Below are positions 6,524 through 12,864 of a stretch of 18,447 nt of DNA, one piece after another. Numbering within the stretch: position 1 is the first letter of the stretch; each line of letters begins with the position of its first letter. This stretch comes from JANNOG01 sp031398915 (lineage in GTDB: Bacteria; Actinomycetota; Actinomycetes; Actinomycetales; JBBAYJ01). Location: the NCBI GenBank assembly GCA_031398915.1, contig JANNOG010000102.1, positions 1-18,447 of the forward strand. Direction: 5' to 3'. The notes under the pieces are model-generated. The model saw only the letters and a list, made by a program, of their open reading frames with translations, ran no database searches and was not told where the DNA came from. The translations under genes and the position numbers were made by a program.

Positions 6524-6657
6524 AGCATACGCCACTAATACCACGAGTACGGCTGCCCGGGGTGAAGCAAGGTTCTTGGACAGTGACTCGGCTCCTGGAA
6601 GGATCCGACCATGTCAGAGAAACGCCGCAGGTTCAGCTCGCCGTTTTGGGCTGAGAC
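6524..6657 (+). other. Possible end of another transposase gene, cut by IS3
   Basis: The 134 bp between the TriTu-like gene and the IS3 left end contain a good ribosome binding site (CTGGAAGGATCC) before an ATG at 6611 that reads MSEKRRRFSSPFWAET up to the IS3 border. This resembles the first residues of other IS3-type OrfA proteins (MSEKRRxFSxEFKAE). It may be the remnant of a different insertion sequence in which the present IS3 landed. Only about 15 codons remain, so the call is weak. Confidence 0.35.
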
Positions 6658-6696
6658 TGAGCTTGTCCCCGGTCGGTGGACACGTGGGGTGTGGGA
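6658..6696 (+). repeat. IS3 left inverted repeat
   Basis: Begins TGAGCTTGTCCCCG and ends GTGTGGGA; matches the reverse complement of 7913-7951 at 33 of 39 positions, with mismatches clustered at two places. Confidence 0.9.
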
Positions 6697-6725
6697 CGGG
6701 GGTCTGATCCGGAAGGATGCCCCTC

Positions 6726-7028
6726 ATGCCTGCTGCGCACCCCTCAGAGTTCCGTCGTCACGGGGTGGAGCTCGCCCGGCGGGGGGATCGGCCGATCTCC
6801 TTGCTGGCGAAACAGTGACAGATCAGTGATTCGTGTCTGCGTTACTGGTTGGCCGAGGCCGACGCGGACGACGCGGCCGCGAACGGTGGCAGTGGGGGCC
6901 GGTTGTCGACTGTTGAGCGGTCGGAACTGGCGGCTTTGCGCCGCGATAAGCGGCGCCTGGAGATGGAGAACGAAATCCTTAAGCGGGCGGCGGCGTTCTT
7001 TGCCCGTGAGAACGTCCTCCCAAACTAG
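6726..7028 (+). pseudogene. IS3 orfA, transposase DNA-binding subunit, nonsense codon
   Basis: OrfA supplies the N-terminal helix-turn-helix and leucine-zipper part of IS3 transposases. The 100-codon frame runs from ATG 6726 (MPAAHPSEFRRHGVELARRG) through RDKRRLEMENEILKRAAAFF to TAG 7026-7028. Codon 31 (6816-6818) is TGA; the related fragment at 4224 onwards has TTA here, so the change is a single T-to-G substitution turning Leu into a stop. The helix-turn-helix (ISLLAKQ*QISDSCLRYWL) is split by this stop. The coiled-coil segment is intact. Reinitiation or readthrough would be needed to make full OrfA or the OrfAB fusion. Confidence 0.85.
7019..7025 (+). promoter_or_regulatory. CCCAAAC slippery heptamer for -1 frameshift
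   Basis: In the orfA frame the site is C CCA AAC followed at once by the TAG stop; a -1 slip gives CCC AAA CTA GCG and enters the orfB frame (PKLAFRLVHELADD). This fits the programmed frameshift that makes the OrfAB transposase in IS3 elements. Confidence 0.75.
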
Positions 7029-7036
7029 CGTTCCGG

Positions 7037-7912
7037 TTGGTCCATGAACTCGCTGACGACAGTGCCGTTTCGGTGGATGTCGCGGTGGCCTGCCGGGTCC
7101 TGGGTATCTCACGGTCCGGTTATTACGCCTGGCGAGGTCGACCAGTCTCGGCGCGACAGGGGGTGAACCAGCTCGTGACGAAACATATCGAGGCGATCCA
7201 CGCCGAGTCCCGGGGCACGTACGGGTGGCCGCGGGTCACCGCCGAACTCCGGCTCGGGCTCGGGTTGTCGGTGAACCACAAGCGGGTCGCCCGGCTCATG
7301 CGGGCTGCTGGCCTGCAGGGGCTGCACCGACGGCGTCGTGGCCGGCGACCTGGCCTGGGCGGCGGTGTCGTCGAGGCCGACCTGGTGAACCGGGCGTTCA
7401 CGGTGACCGGACCGAACAAACTGTGGTTGACCGATATCACCGAACACCCGACGACGGAAGGAAAGGTATATTGCGCCGCGGTCATGGACGCGTTCTCCCG
7501 GCGTATTCTTGGCTGGTCTATCGCCCATCACATGCGGACCGACCTCGTCATCGATGCTCTCGGGATGGCCGAGCTCCGCCGGCGACCCGACAAAGACGCC
7601 ACCATCCTGCACTCCGATCACGGCACCCCATTTACGTCGTGGGCGTTCGGGAAACGACTCCGCGACGCCGGCCTGCTCCCGCCCATGGGCACTATCGGTG
7701 ACTGTTACGACAACTCGATGATGGAATCGTTCTGGGGGACCCTGCAACTCGAAGTCCTCGACACGAGTACCTGGGAAACCCGTTCTCAACTTGCCAACGC
7801 CATCTTCGAATGGATAGAATGTTGGTACAATCCCACGCGACGACATTCATCACTTGGAATGCTGTCGCCGATCAGCTACGAAGCCCATCATGCACCTCAC
7901 CCCGCCCCGTGA
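7037..7912 (+). CDS. IS3 orfB, DDE transposase catalytic domain
   Basis: The 291-residue frame (from a TTG at 7037; the true product is the OrfAB fusion, entering this frame at about 7019) has the HTH_21-like segment RVLGISRSGYYAWRGRP, then the rve integrase core with its catalytic triad: Asp in LWLTDITEHP, Asp in ILHSDHGTPF, and Glu in NSMMESFWGTLQLEVL. It ends CWYNPTRRHSSLGMLSPISY, the usual IS3 OrfB ending. The orfB frame itself is intact. It lies one base in the -1 phase relative to orfA. Because orfA has a nonsense codon, the catalytic half may not be made in its fused form here. Confidence 0.93.
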   Translation: MVHELADDSAVSVDVAVACRVLGISRSGYYAWRGRPVSARQGVNQLVTKHIEAIHAESRGTYGWPRVTAELRLGLGLSVNHKRVARLMRAAGLQGLHRRRRGRRPGLGGGVVEADLVNRAFTVTGPNKLWLTDITEHPTTEGKVYCAAVMDAFSRRILGWSIAHHMRTDLVIDALGMAELRRRPDKDATILHSDHGTPFTSWAFGKRLRDAGLLPPMGTIGDCYDNSMMESFWGTLQLEVLDTSTWETRSQLANAIFEWIECWYNPTRRHSSLGMLSPISYEAHHAPHPAP

Positions 7913-7951
7913 TCCCACACCCACGGTGTCCACACAACGGGGACAAGCTCA
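7913..7951 (-). repeat. IS3 right inverted repeat
   Basis: Begins right after the orfB stop; the reverse complement starts TGAGCTTGTCCCCG. Its outer edge is directly followed by toxin-tail coding sequence. Confidence 0.9.
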
Positions 7952-8028
7952 TCGGCGGCCAACCAGTCATCATCCGGGGCGCTGTCGTGGATGGCATCCC
8001 GCGCATCGGAACGGCCTTCACGCCATGA
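7952..8028 (+). pseudogene. Polymorphic toxin C-terminal tail, 5'-truncated by IS3
   Basis: Directly after the IS3 right end the frame reads GGQPVIIRGAVVDGIPRIG then TAFTP and stops at TGA 8026-8028. The amphipathic beta-strands and the position just before an immunity gene suggest the last 25 residues of a toxin domain; the activity cannot be inferred. The stop overlaps the following ATG (ATGA). The toxin's body was lost at the IS3 junction. Confidence 0.55.
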
Positions 8029-8378
8029 CTCACCTGACGCCCGGCGACCGACTCGGCACGGACATCCTGCGCCTGATAGCCCACGTAACGGCGCCCCTTG
8101 GCGATCAATCGGTGAACCTGCAGCGCCAGGCCGAGGTTGCGACTGTTGTCCGCTACTCACCCACGATGCTCGACCTGACGGTGCCAGCGGATGTTGCGGA
8201 GGTCGATCTTCCAGACGGCCCAGCCACTGGACGTGCGCTTGTCTACGACAGGGATCATTTGGTCGGCGAGGTTCTCGTGTGGCTTCGAGGGGGCCGATTT
8301 ATCGGGTTGGAGCAGGCCTGGTACGCAGACTACCCGCCAGTGTCGTGGCCCTCTCCGGACATGGTGCGCGTCGAGTGA
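8025..8378 (+). CDS. Candidate immunity protein (orphan), unrecognised family
   Basis: A 117-residue soluble protein that starts at ATG 8025 in a four-base overlap with the preceding toxin tail. It reads MTHLTPGDRLGTDILRLIAH, then VVRYSPTMLDLTVPADVAEV, ALVYDRDHLVGEVLVWLRGG and RFIGLEQAWYADYPP to the acidic-aromatic end WPSPDMVRVE. Predicted beta-rich; no signal peptide or membrane segment. I do not recognise the family; the immunity role is inferred only from position. A frame upstream to 7854 is the shadow of the IS3 end. The gene is intact although its toxin is not. Confidence 0.65.
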   Translation: MTHLTPGDRLGTDILRLIAHVTAPLGDQSVNLQRQAEVATVVRYSPTMLDLTVPADVAEVDLPDGPATGRALVYDRDHLVGEVLVWLRGGRFIGLEQAWYADYPPVSWPSPDMVRVE

Positions 8379-8390
8379 TTGTGCTTCGTC

Positions 8391-8478
8391 GCTTCTTGGA
8401 ATTCCTCGCGTTGGGCCGCCGTACCCCGTGACTCTTGACGGTGGGCAATGGGTCCTCTTCAGTCCATCAGGAGGCTGA
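8391..8478 (+). pseudogene. Polymorphic toxin C-terminal tail fragment
   Basis: The frame reads LLGIPRVGPPYPVTLDGGQW then VLFSPSGG and stops at TGA 8476-8478. The Gly/Pro-rich beta ending and the position directly before a broken immunity-like gene fit a toxin C-terminus. The 5' limit is a guess, since upstream codons of this frame overlap the previous immunity gene out of phase. It has no start of its own. Confidence 0.45.
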
Positions 8479-8482
8479 TCTC

Positions 8483-8835
8483 ATGAAATGGGCGGGAAAC
8501 TTTACCGAGCTCGGCGGACCGAGAGTTTCGCACATGCGCTTTGATACGAGAGCTGAGGCGTCGGATTGGGAAGGCGACCTCGCCCGCTACCTTCGATGCT
8601 GAACGCCAGTTCTTGGTGGCATGGCGCGCGCCACCGAACCATTGGACGGTACTCTGATCGAGGAAACCCGGTCACTGACCACGGACGGCTCCTGGTATTG
8701 GCGGGAGGATTGGCCTACTATGTCGAGAAGTATCATCTCGTACTAGATCGCGAATGCACGGAGCGCGTGATGCGGAGGGATCTGAACCAGTACAACTCGT
8801 TGAGTCTCGGGCCATTGAATTTCTGGATCAAATAA
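8483..8835 (+). pseudogene. Broken immunity-like gene (one stop, one frameshift)
   Basis: An ATG at 8483 preceded by AGGAGG (8469-8474) opens MKWAGNFTELGGPRVSHMRF, then DTRAEASDWEGDLARYLRC and a TGA at 8600-8602. The same frame continues after the stop as MARATEPLDGTLIEETRSLT and TDGSWYWRED, where one missing T near 8710-8711 shifts the phase; the next frame gives LAYYVEKYHLVLDRECTERV and ends PLNFWIK, TAA 8833-8835. Reassembled it is about 117 residues of protein-like sequence. It looks like actinobacterial hypothetical proteins of this type (N-terminal 'MKWxGNFTELGG', 'DGTLIEETRS', 'AYYVEKYHLVLD'); the immunity role comes from its place after a toxin tail. Confidence 0.65.
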
Positions 8836-8955
8836 TTCGAGACAGGAGGCTTGGAGGGGCGGTCGCATGAGTTGCCACAATCACCGGCGCCCGAACCACA
8901 GACACCGCCGACCATGTTCTGCCTGTTGGTCCGGGAACGGTCCAGTACCGGCCGC

Positions 8956-9405
8956 TCAACCAGCGCGGGAGCCGGTGCTGCCGGGGTCGAAGCTGGTCAC
9001 GCCCGGGAAGCGCGCGAAACCTCGGTCGGTGGTCGCGATCTCTGCGCTGTGTGCCACGGCGAGAGCCGCCAGCCACGCGTCCGGCACCAGATTTCCTCGT
9101 ATCAATCGGTCCCCCTCGACCGACGTCTCGTTGGCTGACCACGTACCGGCTGTGGCCGACACGACTCGACCCCGCCGGGCGCTGCGCACCGCGTCGACGA
9201 ACTCCATGGCGACAGACGCGGGTGCTGGGTCGGTCATGATGCGCGGTTTGGTGACGACGCGAACGAAGCCCACCAGGACCGGACCAGCAAGAGCGACCTC
9301 ATCCGCGCCCGCCACGAGCTCGGACAGTCATCGTGCGTAGGTCTCGTGGCGGTCCGCCTCCCGGCGGAACGCGTAGATCAGCACATCGACGTCAGGCAGT
9401 ATCAC
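8956..9405 (-). pseudogene. vapC: vapC-type PIN ribonuclease toxin, nonsense codon
   Basis: VapC toxins are PIN-domain ribonucleases. From GTG 9405 the frame reads VILPDVDVLIYAFRREADRH then ETYAR and meets TGA at 9330-9328 (codon 26), where relatives usually have Trp (ARWL). After the stop the same frame runs to the end: LSELVAGADEVALAGPVLVG, FVRVVTKPRIMTDPAPAS, RGNLVPDAWLAALAVAHSAE, IATTDRGFARFPGV. The PIN acidic residues are visible in LPDVDVL, VPDAWL and TTDRGF. An internal ATG at 9315 could give 119 residues without the first catalytic Asp, so it would not be an active nuclease. The GTG overlaps the stop of a vapB remnant (GTGA). Confidence 0.75.
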
Positions 9406-9538
9406 CGGGTGCCGTCGGCGTCGAGCGCGTCCGACCTCGCGTCTAGTCGGCCACGACGCTGGTGACGGTTCTCCCTTCGAGGTGGGCGCGCGCGGGCTGC
9501 CTCCATGAGGGCACCAGGAAGATTCATCGGGTTCTCAT
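9403..9538 (-). pseudogene. vapB: vapB-type antitoxin remnant, several frameshifts
   Basis: Upstream of vapC, pieces of a short ribbon-helix-helix antitoxin can be read in changing frames: MRT then MNLPGALMEAARA, then HLEGRTVTSVVAD in another phase, then DARSDALDADGTR ending in a TGA that overlaps the vapC GTG. At least three small indels are needed to rejoin them. Order, length and the overlap with vapC all fit a VapB. The module is therefore decayed on both sides. Confidence 0.6.
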
Positions 9539-9588
9539 GCATACAACCAATACGCGCCTGTATGCCGATGTGCTGTCGGTCGACTCGA

Positions 9589-10464
9589 TCAGTCGAGCAG
9601 GACGGACACCCCGGCCGAGTAGAAGATGTCGTGCAGTTCGATCCGATCGATCACCGTGCCGGGTGGCACATCGAACAGCAGCGGAGCGTCGGTGACAGTG
9701 TTGCCCGGGTTGATGTTCTCGAACACCGAACGATCGGCGTTCGGCAACGCCAGCCAGGCATCGGTCACCTCGTACAGGCGTCCCGCGTCGTCGTATAGCT
9801 TCTGGTACCCGGCAACGAGGTCACGCGCCTCGTCACCGGTGTTGGTGACGGTCACCGTTACCAGCACGAACTCGCCCTGGGCGGTCTCGGTGAATACGCC
9901 GTTTCGCACGGTGGTCCCCAGCCGCTGAATTCCTGTGACGGTGAAGGTGAACTCGCCGTCCGCGACAGGCGTGCCGACGCCGGACGCACCTGGTGCGGGA
10001 ATGGTGAGTGGGGGAGTGGTGGGTGGGGGCGCAGGAATGGCAGGCGCGGGAGTCGGCGGGGTGGCCGGTGGAGGTGCGGGAGTGGCGGGTGGGGGAGTGG
10101 CAGATGCGGAGCCTGGAAGCGCGGGCGCCGGATCCGCCGTCACCACACCTCCTGCGCCGGCGTTCGCCGCAGCACCGAGCACGGCCAGCAGGATGACGAG
10201 GGTCCCCAGACCACCGACGACGGTGCCCCCGACGGCCAGCGACCTGCCCCGTTCACGGCCCCGGCCGGTCATGCCGAGGGCGATCAGACTGAGCACCAGT
10301 CCGAGCGGAGCGGCGACGAACGCCAGGACCAGACCAGCGACCGCCAGTCCACTCAGCGGGGCGCTCGCCGAGACGCTCTGATGTCGGCTGTCATCTGCGC
10401 TCGGCAGTAGGCGTGTCGGCTGGCTCGATGTGGCTGTCCAGGAAGCAGGGCGTTGGTCGGTCAC
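9589..10464 (-). CDS. DUF4190/DUF4352-like membrane-anchored protein
   Basis: 291 residues from a GTG at 10464, with GAGGAG a few bases upstream. The N-terminus (1-35) is a Ser/Thr/Gln-rich cytoplasmic tail, followed by two membrane segments (about 37-64, LAVAGLVLAFVAAPLGLVLS, and 77-99, LAVGGTVVGGLGTLVILLAV) with the short RGRERGR loop between, as in DUF4190 proteins. Residues 110-160 are a Pro/Ala/Thr linker (PAPPPATPP repeats). The C-terminal 120 residues are a DUF4352-like immunoglobulin-fold domain: DGEFTFTVTGIQRLGTTVRN, GEFVLVTVTVTNTGDEARDL, LYDDAGRLYEVTD and PGTVIDRIELHD. It is likely an extracytoplasmic domain held at the membrane; its function is unknown. It follows the Rieske gene on the same strand after 90 bp. 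Confidence 0.82.
   Translation of the reverse strand: MTDQRPASWTATSSQPTRLLPSADDSRHQSVSASAPLSGLAVAGLVLAFVAAPLGLVLSLIALGMTGRGRERGRSLAVGGTVVGGLGTLVILLAVLGAAANAGAGGVVTADPAPALPGSASATPPPATPAPPPATPPTPAPAIPAPPPTTPPLTIPAPGASGVGTPVADGEFTFTVTGIQRLGTTVRNGVFTETAQGEFVLVTVTVTNTGDEARDLVAGYQKLYDDAGRLYEVTDAWLALPNADRSVFENINPGNTVTDAPLLFDVPPGTVIDRIELHDIFYSAGVSVLLD
10000..10125. repeat. Low-complexity G-run tract coding for Pro/Ala linker
   Basis: The plus strand has many GGGAGTGG, GGTGGG and GGGGGC blocks, coding on the minus strand for the PAPPPATPP linker. It has enough G-runs to be able to form G-quadruplex structures, though its base composition is explained by the protein. Confidence 0.5.
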
Positions 10465-10554
10465 GGCGGCTCCTCGACGGGTGGGCGTGACCAGCGTCGT
10501 CTGTCACGCTGCCGGCGGGCAAATCGCACCGGTGTCACCGGCCGGCAAGGTTCG

Positions 10555-11820
10555 TCAGGGGTTGGCGACCACAGCGCTGCCGTCGAGCCAGACGACATCA
10601 CCGACGACCTTGACGGCGGCGGGGGTGGCGCTCATTCCGACTCCGGGGAGCCGCGTGGCGTTACCGAGCGCGGGGATCTCGACGCACCGGCCCGAGCCGT
10701 CGAACGACCACCCGTGGTAGCTGCACTGCAACCGCTGCCCGCCGTGAGCGGCGGTGATCGTTCCCGCCGAGAGTGGCACTCGTCGATGAGGGCAGCGGTC
10801 CAGCAAGGCGACCACCTCGCCGTCGAGGCGCAGCACGGCCCAGGCCCGCCCCTCGGCCCGGACCGGCACGGGTCCACCGGCAGCCCGGTCCAGCTCGGCG
10901 AGCGTTGTCACGGCCACCCATCCCGGTCCGGGGCTCGTGGCCTCGGGTGCCACGGACCGTGCCGCCAACCAGGTGGCAAGCGTCCGGCGCATCTCGATGG
11001 CGGCGCGATCCGCCCGAGTGTGCTGCTCGGCCTGAGGTAGTAGCGGCAGGCGCTGGTCGACGAGCTGTTCGAGGACGACAAGGTCCTCGTCCAGTACCCG
11101 CAACGAGAATGCGACCTGATCCGCCAGCCCGGGGTCGCTGTCCGAGATGGCGACGACCACGTAAACGACGGTGCTGGTCGACGTCTCGGGCCGGCAGATC
11201 AGTGTGGCGGCGGAACGCTCACCGTCGTCGGGGAAGTACATTTGCAGATGCGCCCAGAACGGCGGCTGATACGTGTAGGTCGCGATGCGGCGCTGCCCGA
11301 CGCCACCGTCAGGGGTGCGCCGCATCTCGTTCAGCACCGTGTCGTGTTCGAGCCGGACGACCTGGCCGGACGCCTGCAAGGCGTACCCGTCGTGAGTGAC
11401 GGGCCGCGAGCGCCCGAACGACTGTTGATGCAGGTACGAGAAGTGCGTGACGTCGAGGAAGTTGTCCACGACCACTCCTGCCGACGCCGACGTCCGGCGG
11501 ACCAGGGCATCCGCGTGAAACCCCTCGGTAGCGAGTTCGGGGATCTCGTAGGGGCCCGCCTCGGTCGGCTCGGTCAAGGCCGCCCACACCAGGCCGTACC
11601 GTTCGGCCGCGCCCCACGAGCCGGCGACCGAGGCCAGGCCGCCGGCGTCACGGCTGACGGTGAGGCGCCGGCCCAGCAGCCGTGTCGGTGCACTGTCGCC
11701 CGGTGCGACGTCGATCGACTGGGCCACGGGATGCCACGCGCCGCTCAATCGCTGGTCGTCGTTGTGCAGATAGTCGTTGTGCAGATAGTCGTTGTGCGGA
11801 TAGTCGAGCTGATCAGCCAC
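10555..11820 (-). CDS. Rieske non-haem iron oxygenase with C-terminal Rieske domain
   Basis: Rieske oxygenases pass electrons from a [2Fe-2S] cluster to a mononuclear iron that activates oxygen. In this 421-residue protein the catalytic domain has NFLDVTHFSYLH (Asn120, Asp123, His126, His131; N-x2-D-x2-H-x4-H) and an acidic RVLDEDLVVLEQLVDQ helix for the third ligand. The N-terminus (26-80) looks like a Rieske fold from which the cluster loops are missing: GAWHPVAQSIDVAPGD, LLGRRLTVSRD, ERYGLVWAALTEP but no CxH or CxxH. A complete Rieske domain instead lies at about 300-417: DRCPHRRVPL (Cys343, His345) and CSYHGWSFDGSG (Cys366, His369). The start is GTG 11820 with AGGAG at 11827-11831. It is divergent from the ADA-like gene. 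Substrate unknown; context suggests a nucleoside or purine derivative. Confidence 0.85.
   Translation of the reverse strand: MADQLDYPHNDYLHNDYLHNDDQRLSGAWHPVAQSIDVAPGDSAPTRLLGRRLTVSRDAGGLASVAGSWGAAERYGLVWAALTEPTEAGPYEIPELATEGFHADALVRRTSASAGVVVDNFLDVTHFSYLHQQSFGRSRPVTHDGYALQASGQVVRLEHDTVLNEMRRTPDGGVGQRRIATYTYQPPFWAHLQMYFPDDGERSAATLICRPETSTSTVVYVVVAISDSDPGLADQVAFSLRVLDEDLVVLEQLVDQRLPLLPQAEQHTRADRAAIEMRRTLATWLAARSVAPEATSPGPGWVAVTTLAELDRAAGGPVPVRAEGRAWAVLRLDGEVVALLDRCPHRRVPLSAGTITAAHGGQRLQCSYHGWSFDGSGRCVEIPALGNATRLPGVGMSATPAAVKVVGDVVWLDGSAVVANP
11761..11805. repeat. Three 15-bp tandem repeats at 5' end of Rieske gene
   Basis: GTTGTGCAGATAGTC occurs twice (11761-11775, 11776-11790) and once with one change (11791-11805). 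On the minus strand it encodes a repeated His-Asn-Asp-Tyr-Leu unit (HNDYLHNDYLHND) just after the start codon. Confidence 0.92.
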
Positions 11821-11860
11821 GGCCGACTCCTGATGATCGTGTCCGGATACGGTGACAGGT
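11821..11860. promoter_or_regulatory. 40-bp divergent region between Rieske and ADA-like genes
   Basis: Only 40 bp separate the two divergent start codons, and the AGGAG of the Rieske gene takes up part of it. The promoters must therefore overlap the coding starts of the opposite gene or the ADA-like message may be leaderless; no convincing -35/-10 pair was recognised. Confidence 0.4.
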
Positions 11861-12850
11861 ATGACGCTGGACATGTCGAGAGACCTCGCCGAGCTGCCGA
11901 AGGCGCACCTGCACCTGCATCTCGAGGCGGGCGTCCGCATCTCGACGCTGGCCGACCTCGCCACCCGGCAGGGGGTGCCCACACCGCAGATGACGGTCTT
12001 CGCCAGCTTCACCGAGTTCGACCGGCTGTACAAGTCGGCGGTACACCTGTTCGAGACTGCCGAGGACATGGAGCGTCTGGTCCTGGAGATCGCGGAGGAC
12101 GCTGCGGCTTTCGGCTGCCGATGGGTCGAGCCCGCGGTCTGGCCGCCGCTGCACAGTGACCGGCTGGGGTCCTCGGACGAGGTGTTGTCGCTGCTGACCG
12201 CCGCCGCCGAGCGGGCCACCGAGGCGACCGGGGTGGGCATCGGCTACCTGGTGGCCGCCGACCGCACGCTGCCGGCCGCCGACGCCGAAGAGCTCGCCGT
12301 GGTCGCGGCTCGGTGGGCCGGGCGCGGAGTGGTCTCGTTCGGGTTGCACAACGACGAGCGGTTCGCGCCGGCTGCGTTCGCCCGGGCCTTCGCCATCGCC
12401 CGTGAGGCCGGACTGCTGGCCACTCCGCACGCCGGTGAGCTGGCTGGACCCGAGTCCGTCCGCGACTCGTTGGATCTGCTGGGCGCCGACCGGATCCAGC
12501 ACGGCATCCGCGCCATCGAAGACCCCGAGCTGGTCGCCAGGCTGGCCGAGACGGGCACGGTCCTCGACGTCTGCCCGACATCCAACCGGGTGCTGCAGGT
12601 GGTGCCGAACCTGGCCGACCATCCGTTGCCGCGGCTGCTCGCGGCGGGCGTGGCCTGCTCGCTCAACGGTGACGACCCGGTCATGTTCGACTGTGATCTC
12701 GGTTCGGAGTACCGCCTGGCACGCGAGGTCCTGGGGCTGGACGACGCCCAGCTCGCCCAGGTTGCGCGGGCCTCGTTGGCCGGTAGCGGCGCACCGGCCG
12801 AGGTCAAGGCAGCGGCGCTGGTCGCGATCGACGCCTGGTTGGACCACTGA
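11861..12850 (+). CDS. Adenosine deaminase-family protein
   Basis: Members of this zinc enzyme family deaminate adenosine, adenine, aminodeoxyfutalosine or related compounds. The 329-residue product has all metal and catalytic motifs: HLHLEA near the N-terminus (His18, His20), TPHAGE (His190, Glu193), IQHG (His214), CPTSN, and LNGDDPVMF (Asp271, Asp272). Two variants stand out: PKAHLHLH where relatives have PKxELHxH, and FGLHNDE (about 160-166) where they have a Gly-rich GxGGDE/DLAGDE loop that contacts the substrate. A substrate other than plain adenosine is plausible. The start is uncertain: GTG 11852, ATG 11861 and ATG 11873 are all in frame, with no strong ribosome binding site. It is the only plus-strand gene in the metabolic half and ends 14 bp from the end of permease 2. 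Confidence 0.85.
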   Translation: MTLDMSRDLAELPKAHLHLHLEAGVRISTLADLATRQGVPTPQMTVFASFTEFDRLYKSAVHLFETAEDMERLVLEIAEDAAAFGCRWVEPAVWPPLHSDRLGSSDEVLSLLTAAAERATEATGVGIGYLVAADRTLPAADAEELAVVAARWAGRGVVSFGLHNDERFAPAAFARAFAIAREAGLLATPHAGELAGPESVRDSLDLLGADRIQHGIRAIEDPELVARLAETGTVLDVCPTSNRVLQVVPNLADHPLPRLLAAGVACSLNGDDPVMFDCDLGSEYRLAREVLGLDDAQLAQVARASLAGSGAPAEVKAAALVAIDAWLDH

Positions 12851-12864
12851 TCCCGTCGTGATCA

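Larger units (their letters stand above)
6658..7951 (+). mobile_element. IS3-family insertion sequence, full length, orfA nonsense
   Basis: A 1,294-bp element with terminal inverted repeats of 39 bp (6658-6696 and 7913-7951, 33 of 39 matching), TG...CA ends, overlapping orfA and orfB in -1 phase, and a CCCAAAC slippery site before the orfA stop. No target duplication is visible: bases outside the left end are GAC and outside the right end TCG. With a related left-end fragment at 4156-4351 in the same orientation, one end may have been moved by recombination or deletion. An in-frame TGA at codon 31 of orfA makes normal OrfAB production unlikely. On both sides it abuts broken coding sequence, a transposase start on the left and a toxin tail on the right. 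Confidence 0.92.

Noticed and set aside
6655..7954. Target-site duplication for the IS3 element
   Set aside because: The three bases outside the left end (GAC) and right end (TCG) do not match, nor does the base triplet outside the 4156 fragment (CCG) match exactly.
10500..10554. Terminator hairpin (ACCGGTG/CACCGG) after the Rieske gene
   Set aside because: The short inverted repeats are common in such GC-rich DNA and there is no T-run.
11821..12240. N-terminal extension of the Rieske frame upstream of 11820
   Set aside because: The frame is open but antisense to the ADA-like gene; the GTG at 11820 with AGGAG explains the start.
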